DNA from: Phyllobacterium pellucidum | GTDB taxonomy: Bacteria; Pseudomonadota; Alphaproteobacteria; Rhizobiales; Rhizobiaceae | Direction of reading: 5' to 3' | Assembly: GCF_013327855.1 (NCBI RefSeq) | Contig: NZ_JABUMX010000002.1 | Coordinates: forward strand, 744,001-808,000 | DNA length: 64,000 bases | Shown here: positions 25,578-35,281 of the stretch, in pieces | Position numbering within the stretch: the first letter of the stretch is position 1 | Layout of the letters: each line of letters starts with the position of its first letter | Notes under the pieces: generated by a model | What the model was told of the DNA's origin: nothing | Seen by the model: only the letters and a program-made list of their open reading frames with translations | Database searches by the model: none | Program-made: the position numbers and the translations under genes

Positions 25578-26300
25578 ATGCGCACTATTGGATTGATTGG
25601 CGGCATGAGCTGGGAAAGCACCGCTGTTTATTATCGCCAGATCAATGAGATGATCCGTGAGCGGCTTGGCGGGCTGGTCTCGGCAAAGATTGCCATGCAG
25701 TCGCTCGACTTCTCCGAAGTCGTTGCCTTGCAGAAAGCCAACCGTTGGGACGATGCCGCTGTGCTCCTCTCCGGTGCGGCCCAGCACCTCGAAGCTGCCG
25801 GCGCTGATTGTGTGCTCATCTGCACCAATACCATGCACCTCGTCGCCGAACCCGTCGCAGCATCTGTTCGCGTGCCGCTTATCGATATCCGCACCGAAAC
25901 CGCGAAAGCGCTGGCTGCCGCAGGCAAAAGCCGGCCGCTGCTGCTCGCTACCCGCTATACGATGGAACACGGCTTCTATGCCGAATTCATGCGCGATTAC
26001 TTTGCTATCGAGGTCATGGTGCCGAACGAGATCGATCGCGCGAAGGTTCATTCTGTGATCTTCGATGAACTGTGCTGCGGCATCGTCAAGGATGATTCCC
26101 GTCATGCGCTCGAAAAGATCGTGCAGCGCGGCAAGGAAGCCGGCGCCGATTGCGTCATCCTTGGCTGCACTGAAATCTGCCTGTCACTGACCGACGACAA
26201 TCTGGCCCTGCCGGTATTCGACTCGACAACGATCCACTCTAGAGCGGCCGTCGCCCATGCGCTCGGCCTTGACCGGATCAGCGATCAAGAAGCCATCTAG
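25578..26300 (+). CDS. aspartate/glutamate racemase family protein
   Basis: 240 residues from ATG 25578. The PLP-independent two-cysteine racemase pattern is intact: GLIGGMSWEST at the N-terminus, the first Cys in LICTNTMH and the second in LGCTEI. Broad-specificity amino-acid racemases and RacX/YgeA belong to this group. It may make D-amino acids or detoxify them; substrate unknown. It is transcribed divergently from an Lrp regulator and is followed by a hairpin shared with the convergent metallopeptidase gene. Confidence 0.92.
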   Translation: MRTIGLIGGMSWESTAVYYRQINEMIRERLGGLVSAKIAMQSLDFSEVVALQKANRWDDAAVLLSGAAQHLEAAGADCVLICTNTMHLVAEPVAASVRVPLIDIRTETAKALAAAGKSRPLLLATRYTMEHGFYAEFMRDYFAIEVMVPNEIDRAKVHSVIFDELCCGIVKDDSRHALEKIVQRGKEAGADCVILGCTEICLSLTDDNLALPVFDSTTIHSRAAVAHALGLDRISDQEAI

Positions 26301-26305
26301 CGGAG

Positions 26306-26326
26306 TGCCTCCCGCTACGGGAGGCA
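26306..26326. terminator. bidirectional hairpin between convergent genes
   Basis: TGCCTCCCG and CGGGAGGCA form a perfect 9-bp stem with a 3-nt loop, 5 bp after the racemase stop and 10 bp from the metallopeptidase stop. There is no T tract, so it may act with Rho or as an mRNA 3' end. Confidence 0.6.
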
Positions 26327-26336
26327 ACCGGCTGCA

Positions 26337-27275
26337 TCAGATCTTGCTGTTGAACGTATCGCAGCTATCGAGCTTGCCGCTGTCGAATCCGCGCTTGAAC
26401 CAGGTCGCGCGTTGCTGCGAGGTGCCATGGTTGAAGCTCTCCGGTACGACATAACCCTGCATTTTGCGTTGCAGCGTATCGTCGCCGATCTTCTGCGCGG
26501 CATTCAATGCTTCTTCCAAATCGCCCGTTTCGAGAATGCCCTTCTGCTCGGTGAAGTGACCCCAGATGCCGGCAAAACAGTCGGCCTGGAGCTCGACGCG
26601 AACAGACATGGCATTGGCATCTGCCTCGCTCATGTTCTGCCGCATCTGGTTGAACTTGGGCAGCACGCCGATCAGGTTCTGCACATGGTGGCCGACTTCG
26701 TGGGCAAGCACGTAGGCCTGGGCGAAGTCGCCCGATGCGCCGAACTTCTTGTCCAGTTCGTCATAGAAACTCAGATCGATGTAGAGCTTGCGATCACCGG
26801 GGCAATAGAACGGGCCGGACGCCGCACTGGCAAAACCGCAGGCGGACCGCACCTGCCCGTTGAAGAGCACCATGGTGGGCGCCGGATAAGTCTGGCCCTC
26901 TGCCTGGAAGATGCCGCTCCAGACGTCCTCAGTCTCGGCAAGGATCGTCCGGACGAACTGGGTCATCTCGTCATTGCTCTTGACGGACGTGTCGCCGCCC
27001 GAGGGCGACTGGGTCTGGCTCGGCGAAAGCGTACCGCCATCTTCGCCAGAACCGACGAGGATCTGCATGGGATCGATATTGGTGCAGAACTTCAGGAACA
27101 GGAAAATCGCCGCGAGAATGACGATGCCTGAAAAGCCGCCGCCGCGCGCCGTGCTGAAACCGCCGCCTGTCGGCAACCGAAACCCGCCGCGCCCGATGCC
27201 TCCGGGAAAGCCGCCGTCGCCCTCGCCGCGTTGATCCTCAACATTGTCACTTTGCCTGCGGCCTTGCCAACGCAT
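26337..27275 (-). CDS. neutral zinc metallopeptidase (YpfJ family)
   Basis: 312 residues. ATG 27275 is preceded by GGGGAG. A basic, glycine-rich N-terminus (about 1-50) is followed by one membrane segment (IVILAAIFLFLKF), then a conserved domain with the zinc motif HEVGHH and a downstream ELQADCFAG glutamate. This is the full YpfJ/putative neutral zinc metallopeptidase layout, with the catalytic part outside the cytoplasm. The biological substrate is unknown. Cysteines in SACGFA and FYCPGDRKLY could form a disulfide. Confidence 0.92.
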   Translation of the reverse strand: MRWQGRRQSDNVEDQRGEGDGGFPGGIGRGGFRLPTGGGFSTARGGGFSGIVILAAIFLFLKFCTNIDPMQILVGSGEDGGTLSPSQTQSPSGGDTSVKSNDEMTQFVRTILAETEDVWSGIFQAEGQTYPAPTMVLFNGQVRSACGFASAASGPFYCPGDRKLYIDLSFYDELDKKFGASGDFAQAYVLAHEVGHHVQNLIGVLPKFNQMRQNMSEADANAMSVRVELQADCFAGIWGHFTEQKGILETGDLEEALNAAQKIGDDTLQRKMQGYVVPESFNHGTSQQRATWFKRGFDSGKLDSCDTFNSKI

Positions 27276-27609
27276 GTCCATCTCCCCAAAGCCGACGAAC
27301 CGGCCGATATGCTGCACTATCAACAGTATAGTGCGATATTTGTTTCACGCATGCGGCTATTTTTCAACGCAGAGGCGCCGACGACACATAATCAACTTTC
27401 ATGACCGATTGATGCAGCGGCAAGGCCGAGCCGCAAACATGCCCCAAACTGCGGCGAAAAAGCACGAAATGCCGCGTTTTTGGGGTTACGTAATGCGATT
27501 CCTTTGCCTATAAGGCAGCCTTAGCCTCGCATCTGGAACTTAAGTGTCTGTCCGTACGGTCGAAACCCGTGCGGTTTTTTGTGCAGCACGCTATGGATAG
27601 GAACCGACC
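27276..27609. other. intergenic region upstream of carB
   Basis: About 330 bp between the divergent metallopeptidase and carB starts. It holds a terminator-like hairpin (27,552-27,580) and a possible 6-codon leader frame at 27,493-27,513 (MRFLCL). No other gene is evident. Confidence 0.6.
27552..27580 (+). terminator. terminator-like hairpin in the carB leader (candidate attenuator)
   Basis: CCGTACGG and CCGTGCGG pair over 8 bp (one G-U) with a 7-nt loop and are followed by six T, ending 29 bp before the carB ATG. No gene ends upstream on this strand within several hundred bases, so it is not a normal gene-end terminator. Premature termination control of carB is the simple reading. Confidence 0.7.
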
Positions 27610-30600
27610 ATGCCAAAACGCACCGACATCAAATCTATTCTGATCATCGGCGCTGGCCCGATCATCATCGGTCAGGCATGCGAGTTTGACTATTCCGGCA
27701 CGCAAGCCTGCAAGGCGCTGAAGGAAGAAGGCTACCGGGTCATCCTCGTCAATTCCAATCCGGCGACGATCATGACCGATCCGGAGCTTGCCGACGCCAC
27801 CTATATCGAGCCGATCACCCCGGAAGTCGTCGCGAAGATCATCGCCAAAGAGCGTCCGGACGCGCTGCTGCCGACCATGGGCGGCCAGACCGCGCTCAAT
27901 ACCGCGCTTTCGCTGCGCCGCATGGGCGTTCTCGATCGCTACAATGTCGAGATGATAGGCGCCGATGCCGCCGCTATCGACAAGGCCGAGGACCGGGCGC
28001 TTTTCCGCGAGGCGATGGCCAAGATCGGCCTCGAAACACCGCGCTCGATGCTGGCCAATGCCACGGACGTCAAGGATCACGACCGCCGCCTGCACCAGGA
28101 GCAGCGCGAGGCGGTGAAAGCGAAATTTTCCGGCGCGGAACTCGACGCCGCGCTCGACAAGCTCGAGACCGAATGGCAGCTCGGGGAAGGCGACCGCAAG
28201 CAGCGTTATGTCTCGCATGCACTCGGCATGGCCGGGGCCGCGCTTGACCATGTCGGCCTCCCGGCAATCATCCGTCCTTCCTTTACCATGGGCGGCACCG
28301 GTGGCGGCATCGCCTACAACCGTACCGAGTTCTATGAAATCATCGGCAGCGGCCTCGATGCCTCGCCGACGACCGAGGTGCTGATCGAGGAGTCGGTGCT
28401 CGGCTGGAAGGAGTACGAGATGGAGGTTGTTCGCGACAAGGCGGACAATTGCATCATCATCTGCTCGATCGAGAACGTCGATCCGATGGGCGTCCATACC
28501 GGCGACTCGATCACCGTTGCCCCTGCTTTGACCTTGACCGACAAGGAATACCAGATCATGCGCAACGCCTCGATCGCGGTGCTGCGCGAGATCGGCGTCG
28601 AGACCGGCGGCTCGAACGTCCAGTTCGCCGTCAACCCGGAAAACGGGCGGCTGATCGTCATCGAGATGAATCCGCGCGTGTCGCGCTCCTCGGCGCTGGC
28701 ATCGAAGGCGACGGGCTTCCCCATTGCCAAGGTCGCAGCCAAGCTCGCAGTCGGCTACACGCTCGACGAACTCGAAAACGACATTACCGGCGGTGCGACG
28801 CCGGCATCGTTCGAACCGTCGATCGATTATGTCGTCACCAAGATCCCCCGCTTTGCCTTCGAGAAATTCCCTGGCGCCGAACCGATCCTGACAACGGCAA
28901 TGAAGTCGGTCGGCGAAGTCATGGCGATCGGACGCACCTTCAAGGAATCGCTGCAGAAGGCGCTGCGCGGCCTTGAAACCGGCCTGACCGGCCTCGACGA
29001 AATTACGATCCCCGGCACCGGCGAGGGCAACGACAACAATGCGATCCGCGCCGCCATCGGCACGCCCACGCCGGATCGGCTGCGCATGGTGGCGCAGGCG
29101 TTGCGGCTTGGTCTTTCCGTCGAGGAGGTGCACGAGGGCTGCAAAATCGACCCGTGGTTCCTCGAACAGATGGCGGAAATCATTGCCACCGAAGAACGGG
29201 TGCGCGAGCACGGCCTGCCGCAGGACGCGCAGAACCTGCGCATGCTGAAGGGCATGGGCTTTTCCGATGCGCGTCTCGCCAGTCTCGCCAAGGTCGAGGC
29301 TTCCGATGTCACCAAGCTTCGCAACAAGCTGGACGTTCATCCGGTCTACAAGCGCATCGACACGTGCGCTGCCGAGTTCGCCTCGCCGACCGCCTACATG
29401 TATTCGACCTATGAAGTACCTTTTGCCGGAGCGCTCGCCTCGGAGGCCGAGGTCTCCGATCGCAAGAAAGTCGTCATCCTCGGCGGCGGCCCGAACCGTA
29501 TCGGCCAGGGTATCGAATTCGACTATTGCTGCTGCCATGCTGCTTTCGCGCTGCGCGATGCCGGCTACGAAGCCATCATGATCAACTGCAACCCCGAGAC
29601 TGTATCGACCGACTACGACACCTCGGACCGGCTCTACTTCGAACCTTTGACGGCTGAAGACGTCCTTGAAATCCTGCGCACGGAACAGAGCGCCGGAACG
29701 CTCCATGGCGTGATCGTCCAGTTCGGGGGCCAGACGCCGCTCAAGCTCGCCGATGCGCTGGAGAAAGCCGGTATCCCGATCCTCGGCACGTCGCCGGACG
29801 CGATCGACCTTGCAGAGGACCGCGACCGCTTCCAGAAGCTTCTCGTCAAGCTTGATCTGACCCAGCCGAAAAACGGTATCGCCTATTCGGTTGAGCAGGC
29901 CCGCACCATTGCCGGCGAACTCGGCTTCCCGCTTGTGGTACGCCCCTCCTACGTTCTCGGCGGACGCGCCATGCAGATCATCCATGACGAGCGGTCGCTG
30001 CAGAGCTACCTTCTCGACACGGTTCCCGAACTCGTGCCTGAGGAAATCAAGCAGAAGTATCCCAATGATAAAACCGGGCAGATCAATACGCTCCTCGGCA
30101 AAAACCCGCTGCTTTTCGACCGCTATTTGACCGAGGCCATCGAGGTCGATGTCGACTGCCTGTGCGACGGCAAGGACACCTGGGTTTCCGGCATAATGGA
30201 GCACATTGAGGAGGCCGGCATCCATTCCGGCGACAGCGCCTGCTCCCTGCCCGTCCACTCCCTCTCCGCTGAAACCGTCGCGGAACTCGAAAAGCAGACG
30301 GCGGCGCTTGCCAAATCGCTCAATGTCGTCGGCCTGATGAACGTGCAATATGCCATCAAGGACGACACGATCTATGTGCTAGAGGTGAACCCCCGCGCGT
30401 CTCGTACAGTGCCCTTCGTCGCCAAGACCATCGGAACGCCGATTGCCAAGGTCGCAGCACGGATAATGTCGGGCGAAACGCTGGATCAGGCGCTTGCCAA
30501 TTATGGCGGCAAGCCGGCAACGACAGGCCGCAAGCACATCGCCGTCAAGGAAGCGGTGTTCCCGTTCGCGCGCTTCCCCGGCGTTGATACGCTGCTTGGG

Positions 30601-31095
30601 CCAGAGATGCGCTCGACCGGTGAGGTCATGGGTCTCGACTATGACTACGCGCTGGCCTTTGCCAAGTCACAGCTCGGTGCCGGTGTCGATCTTCCGCGCG
30701 ATGGAACGCTGTTCGTTTCTGTCCGCGACGACGACAAGCCGGGTATACTTTCGGCCGTCAAGCGTCTCTCGGGGCTCGGCTTCAAAATCATGGCGACCGG
30801 CGGCACGGCCCGTTTTCTTTCGGAAAACGGCGTTGCGGCCCAGAAGATCAACAAGGTTCAGGAAGGCCGCCCGCATGTCGAGGACGCCATCCGCAACCGG
30901 CAGGTCCAGTTGGTCTTCAACACCACGGACAGCGCCAAGGCGATCTCGGACTCCAAGTCTCTCCGCCGCGCAACGCTGATGCAGAAGGTGCCATATTACA
31001 CCACCCTCTCGGGTGCTGATGCGGTCGCCGAAGCAATCGCGGCATTGAAGGCGGGTTCGCTTGAGGTCAGGCCGCTGCAGGATTATTTCGTTTGA
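27610..31095 (+). CDS. carB: carbamoyl-phosphate synthase large subunit
   Basis: 1161 residues. Two homologous ATP-grasp halves, each with a preATP-grasp region ([40 protein letters not shown]) and ATP-binding glycine loops (GGTGGG; VLGGRAM), then the C-terminal MGS allosteric domain (from about residue 1025). It makes carbamoyl phosphate from bicarbonate, CarA-derived ammonia and two ATP. It is longer than E. coli CarB (1073) mainly because of a charged insertion of about 55 residues at 152-205, within the first ATP-grasp domain. Confidence 0.98.
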   Translation: MPKRTDIKSILIIGAGPIIIGQACEFDYSGTQACKALKEEGYRVILVNSNPATIMTDPELADATYIEPITPEVVAKIIAKERPDALLPTMGGQTALNTALSLRRMGVLDRYNVEMIGADAAAIDKAEDRALFREAMAKIGLETPRSMLANATDVKDHDRRLHQEQREAVKAKFSGAELDAALDKLETEWQLGEGDRKQRYVSHALGMAGAALDHVGLPAIIRPSFTMGGTGGGIAYNRTEFYEIIGSGLDASPTTEVLIEESVLGWKEYEMEVVRDKADNCIIICSIENVDPMGVHTGDSITVAPALTLTDKEYQIMRNASIAVLREIGVETGGSNVQFAVNPENGRLIVIEMNPRVSRSSALASKATGFPIAKVAAKLAVGYTLDELENDITGGATPASFEPSIDYVVTKIPRFAFEKFPGAEPILTTAMKSVGEVMAIGRTFKESLQKALRGLETGLTGLDEITIPGTGEGNDNNAIRAAIGTPTPDRLRMVAQALRLGLSVEEVHEGCKIDPWFLEQMAEIIATEERVREHGLPQDAQNLRMLKGMGFSDARLASLAKVEASDVTKLRNKLDVHPVYKRIDTCAAEFASPTAYMYSTYEVPFAGALASEAEVSDRKKVVILGGGPNRIGQGIEFDYCCCHAAFALRDAGYEAIMINCNPETVSTDYDTSDRLYFEPLTAEDVLEILRTEQSAGTLHGVIVQFGGQTPLKLADALEKAGIPILGTSPDAIDLAEDRDRFQKLLVKLDLTQPKNGIAYSVEQARTIAGELGFPLVVRPSYVLGGRAMQIIHDERSLQSYLLDTVPELVPEEIKQKYPNDKTGQINTLLGKNPLLFDRYLTEAIEVDVDCLCDGKDTWVSGIMEHIEEAGIHSGDSACSLPVHSLSAETVAELEKQTAALAKSLNVVGLMNVQYAIKDDTIYVLEVNPRASRTVPFVAKTIGTPIAKVAARIMSGETLDQALANYGGKPATTGRKHIAVKEAVFPFARFPGVDTLLGPEMRSTGEVMGLDYDYALAFAKSQLGAGVDLPRDGTLFVSVRDDDKPGILSAVKRLSGLGFKIMATGGTARFLSENGVAAQKINKVQEGRPHVEDAIRNRQVQLVFNTTDSAKAISDSKSLRRATLMQKVPYYTTLSGADAVAEAIAALKAGSLEVRPLQDYFV

Positions 31096-31153
31096 CAGTC
31101 TAGGCCGGGCTGGTGGCACCGCTACTTGCCTGGCAGGACAATGCACAGTAAAA

Positions 31154-31179
31154 TGACTATAGGCATCTGACTATGGTCA
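31154..31179. promoter_or_regulatory. TGACTAT repeats, candidate toxin-antitoxin operator
   Basis: TGACTAT occurs at 31,154-31,160 and 31,168-31,174, and the second copy is part of the inverted repeat TGAC-TATG-GTCA (31,168-31,179). This overlaps the first ATG of the antitoxin gene, a usual place for Phd-type autorepression. Confidence 0.4.
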
Positions 31180-31421
31180 CAAATATGAGCAGACAGGTAT
31201 CCAAATCCGAATTCAAGGCAAAGGCGCTTGAATATTTTCGGCAGGTTGAAGCGTCTGGCGTTGGCCTTGTCGTGACCGACCATGGCAAGCCGGTGCTTGA
31301 GGTGCGCCCTTATCGCGGCGGAACCGAACGCAGCGCAATGGACGTGTTACGTGGCTCGGTCATTCAGTACGATAAGCCAACCGACCCGGTCGGCGACGAT
31401 GACTGGGCCGAGGCGCAGTGA
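31173..31421 (+). CDS. Phd/YefM-family antitoxin
   Basis: 82 residues (78 if ATG 31185 is used). Phd/YefM fold: N-terminal DNA-binding part (QVSKSEFKAKALEYFRQVEASG), the VVTDHGKPVLEVRPY strand, and an acidic C-terminal tail (DDDWAEAQ) that would wrap the toxin. The last 4 bp overlap the toxin gene (GTGA), the classic coupled antitoxin-toxin order. It lies 77 bp after carB. Confidence 0.88.
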   Translation: MVTNMSRQVSKSEFKAKALEYFRQVEASGVGLVVTDHGKPVLEVRPYRGGTERSAMDVLRGSVIQYDKPTDPVGDDDWAEAQ

Positions 31422-31813
31422 TCGTACTGGACACACATGTCCTGGTTTGGTGGGTGAGCGGCGATCCCGCCTTGAGCAGGACGGCACGTAACGTGATCCA
31501 AGAGCAGCAAGTGAGTGGCGAGATCATTATCTCGGCCATCTCAGCTTGGGAAATCGCCATGCTGGTCGATCGAGGACGGCTGGTGCTTTCGATGGATGTC
31601 GATTCCTGGCTAAGCGCAGTCGCGCGAATCGAGCGAATGCGCTTTGTCGCCGTAGATCGCGAGATCGGGGTAAAATCGGTGACATTGCCCGGCGACTTTC
31701 ACAAGGATCCGGCTGACCGCATGATCGTCGCCACGTGTCATGTCTTGAGCGCGCCGCTGGTCACAGCCGACAGCAAAATTCAGGAATACGCGCACATCAC
31801 CACAATCTGGTAG
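31418..31813 (+). CDS. PIN-domain toxin (VapC-like ribonuclease)
   Basis: 131 residues with a GTG start in the antitoxin stop. The PIN acidic residues are present: D in VLDTHVLVWW, E in AWEIAML, D in DPADRMIVA and D in TADSKI. Such toxins cleave RNA when freed from the antitoxin. It belongs to the PIN subgroup paired with Phd-type antitoxins. Its TAG is separated by 2 bp from the convergent ABC gene stop, within the palindrome TAGCGCTA. Confidence 0.9.
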   Translation: MIVLDTHVLVWWVSGDPALSRTARNVIQEQQVSGEIIISAISAWEIAMLVDRGRLVLSMDVDSWLSAVARIERMRFVAVDREIGVKSVTLPGDFHKDPADRMIVATCHVLSAPLVTADSKIQEYAHITTIW

Positions 31814-31815
31814 CG

Positions 31816-33600
31816 CTACACCCCTTCGATCCCTTCGTTCTCGAGGCCGTGGCCCGACGGGTCGCTGACGAAGTGCAGCACCTTGGCGAAGAGCTTTTCG
31901 TCCTTGTCCTCCCGCCCGATATGCACCACGGTCGACTTGGCGAGATGGTTGCGCAAAACCTTCATGACCCGCTCATGCGCAGCAGGTTCCATGGCGTCGA
32001 GGGCCTCATCGATCACCACCCAGCTTGGTTCGTGCAATTTGAGGCGGGCAAAGGCCAGCGATTGCTGTTCGTCGTCGCTGAGTTCCCTGTCCCAGCGCGC
32101 GCGGAAATCGAGCATTGATTCAAGCCGGGTCAGGCCGAGCTCATGAAGGGCCGATACCAGTTGCTCGTCGGAAAAGGCTTCCTCGCCTTGCGGATACGAC
32201 ATCGCTCCCCGCAGGCTGCCGGGCGGAAAGTAGGGCGAACGCGGCATATAGAGGATCGAGGTGTTCGCCGGCAGGCTGACCGTTCCGGCACCCCACGGCC
32301 AGAGGCCGGCAATGGCGCGGAACAGCAATGTCCGGTCGATCCCCGCTTCGCTGGTTATCAGGACGCGCTCGCCTTCCTTGACGATCGCCTTCTTTTCCTT
32401 CAGCCGAACCGTTGCCCTGGGCGCGGTGATTTTAAGCGATTCCAGGACGATCTGGTTGGAATCCGTCTCGGTGAATTTGATGCGCTGGTCAACACTATTC
32501 ATGAGGTCGGTCGCCTGAACAGCCTGGCGGAATGACGTAACGCGCAAAAGCGTGGCGCGCCAATCGGCAATGGCGCCGAAATTGTTGACGAACCATTTCA
32601 ACGCGTCATGCACCTGATTGAACGCGCCGATTGCAGCCATCAAGCCGCCAAAGGACAGGTTACCGGCAAAGTAGACTGGCGCTGCAACGAGGATCGGTGC
32701 AACGATTGTGATCCAGCCGTAACCGGAAGTGACCCAGGTCAGTTGGGTCAAGGCGGTGACCAGCAGGCGGATTGCGCCAAGCAGTCGGTCGATATCGAAA
32801 CCGAGCCGGCGATTCTCGTCGGCCTCACCACGATAGAGCGAAATCGCATCGATATGTTCGTTGACCCGCATCAGCGAGAAGCGCAGTTCCGATTCCTTCT
32901 GGTATCGGTCGGCATTGAGATGGATGAGCCGGCGTCCGACGAGCCAGCTGATCCACGAAGCGATGCCGGCATAGAGAAATGCTGCCCAGACCATGTAGCC
33001 AGGTATGGAAAAGCTGTAGCCCGCCACGTTGAAGACGAAGCCGCTGGAAAACGTCCACAACACGCCGACGAAGCTGATCAGCAATATCGACGCCTGCAAC
33101 AGCCCGAAGCCGAGATCGGTCGACATTTCGGCGAGGTGGCGGGCGTCCTCATGCAGGCGCTGGTCGGGATTGACGCCGATCGGACCAGAATTGGAGAGCT
33201 TGAATGCCCGTCTTGGTTGCAGCCATTCGCCGACGAGATCGCGCGTCAGCCCCTCGCGCAGTTTGAGGCGCGCCATCTGGTTGAGCCAGGTCTGCGCCAC
33301 GTTGAGCACGAGCAGCACCGAGGCAATGGCGAAGAACACCATGAGCTGATCGACGAACGCCGAAAAATCGCGGCGCGACAGGGCATCATAGAACGGCACG
33401 TTCCAGCGGTTGAGAAGGACCTGCCCCGCCGAGGTGACGATGATAATGGCGAAGACGCCGAGGATGAGGAGAATAAGGCGGTTACGAACCGGCGAAATCC
33501 AGTAGATATTGCCGATGACGCGAAGCTGCGCCCAGAGACCCGCTTCCACTTCGCCCGCGACGGAGGTGGGCGTGGATCGGTTCGGTTTCTGCTCCGCCAT
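31816..33600 (-). CDS. SbmA/BacA-type ABC transporter with fused, degenerate ATPase domain
   Basis: 594 residues from ATG 33600 (AGGGGAAA upstream). The N-terminal about 390 residues form a six-helix permease of the SbmA/BacA/ABCD family (IGNIYWISPVRNRLILLI; LNRWNVPFYDALSRRDF; EDARHLAEMSTDL). The C-terminal domain aligns to an ABC ATPase, but Walker A reads SEAGIDRT (32,329-32,352) with no GKS/T lysine, and the signature reads LSDDEQQS not LSGGEQQ. Walker B is kept (VVIDEALDAM). It may transport without ATP hydrolysis, or dimerise with an active partner. Related proteins handle peptides or very-long-chain lipids. Confidence 0.88.
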   Translation of the reverse strand: MAEQKPNRSTPTSVAGEVEAGLWAQLRVIGNIYWISPVRNRLILLILGVFAIIIVTSAGQVLLNRWNVPFYDALSRRDFSAFVDQLMVFFAIASVLLVLNVAQTWLNQMARLKLREGLTRDLVGEWLQPRRAFKLSNSGPIGVNPDQRLHEDARHLAEMSTDLGFGLLQASILLISFVGVLWTFSSGFVFNVAGYSFSIPGYMVWAAFLYAGIASWISWLVGRRLIHLNADRYQKESELRFSLMRVNEHIDAISLYRGEADENRRLGFDIDRLLGAIRLLVTALTQLTWVTSGYGWITIVAPILVAAPVYFAGNLSFGGLMAAIGAFNQVHDALKWFVNNFGAIADWRATLLRVTSFRQAVQATDLMNSVDQRIKFTETDSNQIVLESLKITAPRATVRLKEKKAIVKEGERVLITSEAGIDRTLLFRAIAGLWPWGAGTVSLPANTSILYMPRSPYFPPGSLRGAMSYPQGEEAFSDEQLVSALHELGLTRLESMLDFRARWDRELSDDEQQSLAFARLKLHEPSWVVIDEALDAMEPAAHERVMKVLRNHLAKSTVVHIGREDKDEKLFAKVLHFVSDPSGHGLENEGIEGV

Positions 33601-33924
33601 GAGTTTCCCCTGTGGGCGACCGCGAGTCGGCCTTGTTCTACCTTCTAACACACGTCGGATAATGCGCTGAAATGCAAGACGGAATGTAGGGGCAAAATTT
33701 ACGCGCGCAAGCGCTGCGCGGTAACCTCGATGGCAGGCCATTTTGAATCCGGCTTGTTTTGGGCCGGAATCTGTCATATGTATCCGTCATCGATTTTATC
33801 GGTCGAGTGACTTTGCGACCTGCGTAACCCGTTGCGCTTCCTGATGAACTCCATTGCATAGGTTCGATTCCCTGGGCTGCATATGTGCATGCTGCCTGTC
33901 TTATACATCTGAAAGGAATTTCCC
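33601..33924. other. intergenic region, ABC transporter / cold-shock gene
   Basis: A divergent promoter region of about 320 bp that includes the long 5' leader expected of a cold-shock mRNA. A TTCGATTCC stretch near 33,868 looks like a tRNA T-loop but has no matching tRNA around it. I see no gene. Confidence 0.5.
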
Positions 33925-34137
33925 ATGGCTACGGGAACAGTGAAATGGTTCAACAGCACTAAGGGCTACGGTTTCATCCAGCCTGATACCGGTGGTGCCG
34001 ACGTATTCGTCCATATTTCCGCTGTTGAACGCGCAGGTCTGCGCGGCCTCAATGACGGTCAGAAGGTCAACTACGAGATCGTTCAGGACCGTCGTTCGGG
34101 CAAGTCGTCCGCTGACAACCTCAGCGTCGCGGGTTGA
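33925..34137 (+). CDS. cold-shock protein, CspA family
   Basis: 70 residues, one OB-fold cold-shock domain with both RNA-binding motifs: KGYGFI (RNP1) and DVFVHI (RNP2). A small RNA chaperone that melts mRNA structure. An AAGGAA site precedes the ATG and a good terminator follows at 34,183. The gene is monocistronic, like most csp genes. Confidence 0.97.
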   Translation: MATGTVKWFNSTKGYGFIQPDTGGADVFVHISAVERAGLRGLNDGQKVNYEIVQDRRSGKSSADNLSVAG

Positions 34138-34182
34138 TGCCGCAAACCGGGAATCGTTCGATTTCTGAAGCACAGAATTGAG

Positions 34183-34207
34183 AAAGGCGGGTTCACCCCG
34201 CCTTTTT
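34183..34207 (+). terminator. Rho-independent terminator of csp
   Basis: AAAGGCGGG and CCCGCCTTT form a perfect 9-bp stem with a 5-nt loop (TTCAC), running into a T-rich stretch, 45 bp after the csp stop. Confidence 0.92.
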
Positions 34208-34249
34208 CGTTTTATATCAAGAGATTCGTCGGTCCGCCGGACTCAACTT

Positions 34250-35281
34250 CTAAGCGAGTTCAACAACAACTTTACCGAACGGTCCCCGATCAAGATGATC
34301 AAGCGCAGCGTTGAGCTCAGCCAACGTGTAGCTGGCCTCGATGATCGGCTTCACGCCTGAAACGTCATAGGCCCTTACCAGATCTTCAAGTCCCCGCCGA
34401 TGGCCGACCTGAAGACCTTCGACGATCAGTCGCTTGCGGGCGAATGCGCCAAAGCTCCCGGACACATCCAGCCCTTCGAGAATGCCAATAAGGGAGATGC
34501 GCCCCGCGACGGCAGCCGCCTCGAGCGATTTGCCAAGATGGGCGCCGCCCACGGTTTCGAGAATATGATCGGCGCCGTGATCGCGCGTCAGGCGATGAAC
34601 GGCGGCCACCCAATTCTCTTTCTTGCGGTTGATGCCGTGGTGGGCGCCGCGTTCGCTCGCGCGAGCCAGCTTCTTGTCGTCCCCTGAAACGACGATGATT
34701 TCGGCCCCGTGCATCAGGCCGATTTGAAGCCCGAACAGCGAAACGCCGCCGGTGCCAAGAATGAGGACAGTCTGTCCCGCCCGCAATTGTCCACGCTCGA
34801 CAAGCGCCGTCCACGCGGTCAGTCCAGCGCAGGGCAGCGTGCTGGCCTCGCTGTGCGTAAGGGTGGCAGGGCCTCGCACCGCCCAGTCTTCGTGGAGAAC
34901 GACATACTCGGCAAGAACCCCCTGCACCGTGCCCCCTAGCGTGCGCCCGTTGGGCTCTCTCGCGGTCCCCGGGCCGTCGCCATCTATCCAATCGGGAATA
35001 AACGTGGAGATGACGCTGTCGCCCACGGCAAAGCGCGTCACGCCGTCGCCGACCCCGGCGACGATGCCGGAAAAGTCGGAAGCAGGCACCACCGGTTCCG
35101 TCAGCGGATCGGGCAAGCCGAAACCGTCATCGATCAGGAGCTTGTCACGATAGTTCAACGACGCGGCGAAGACCTTGATCAATATTTCGCCGGGCCCTGG
35201 TTGCGGAACCGGTACCTCCGCCAACTTTAGATTTTCCCTGCCGGCCGCGGTCAATTGCCAGCGTCGCATCGTCGTTGTCAT
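34250..35281 (-). CDS. NAD(P)-dependent alcohol dehydrogenase / quinone oxidoreductase (MDR family)
   Basis: 343 residues. Medium-chain dehydrogenase fold: an N-terminal GroES-like part (LKLAEVPVPQPGPGEILIKV) and a Rossmann domain with GTGGVSLFG. The GHE catalytic-zinc motif is absent, so it belongs to the zinc-independent quinone-oxidoreductase branch. It is divergent from a LysR gene with a LysR-type palindrome between them, which points to control by that regulator. Confidence 0.9.
   Translation of the reverse strand: MTTTMRRWQLTAAGRENLKLAEVPVPQPGPGEILIKVFAASLNYRDKLLIDDGFGLPDPLTEPVVPASDFSGIVAGVGDGVTRFAVGDSVISTFIPDWIDGDGPGTAREPNGRTLGGTVQGVLAEYVVLHEDWAVRGPATLTHSEASTLPCAGLTAWTALVERGQLRAGQTVLILGTGGVSLFGLQIGLMHGAEIIVVSGDDKKLARASERGAHHGINRKKENWVAAVHRLTRDHGADHILETVGGAHLGKSLEAAAVAGRISLIGILEGLDVSGSFGAFARKRLIVEGLQVGHRRGLEDLVRAYDVSGVKPIIEASYTLAELNAALDHLDRGPFGKVVVELA

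Noticed and set aside
27508..30348. A very long open frame on the strand opposite carB.
   Set aside because: It is a by-product of codon bias in carB, lacks a ribosome site and resembles no known protein; carB itself is fully conserved here.
33860..33880. A tRNA T-loop-like GGTTCGATTCC upstream of csp.
   Set aside because: The flanking bases do not form a T stem and no acceptor or anticodon arm is present, so there is no tRNA or tRNA-derived attachment site.
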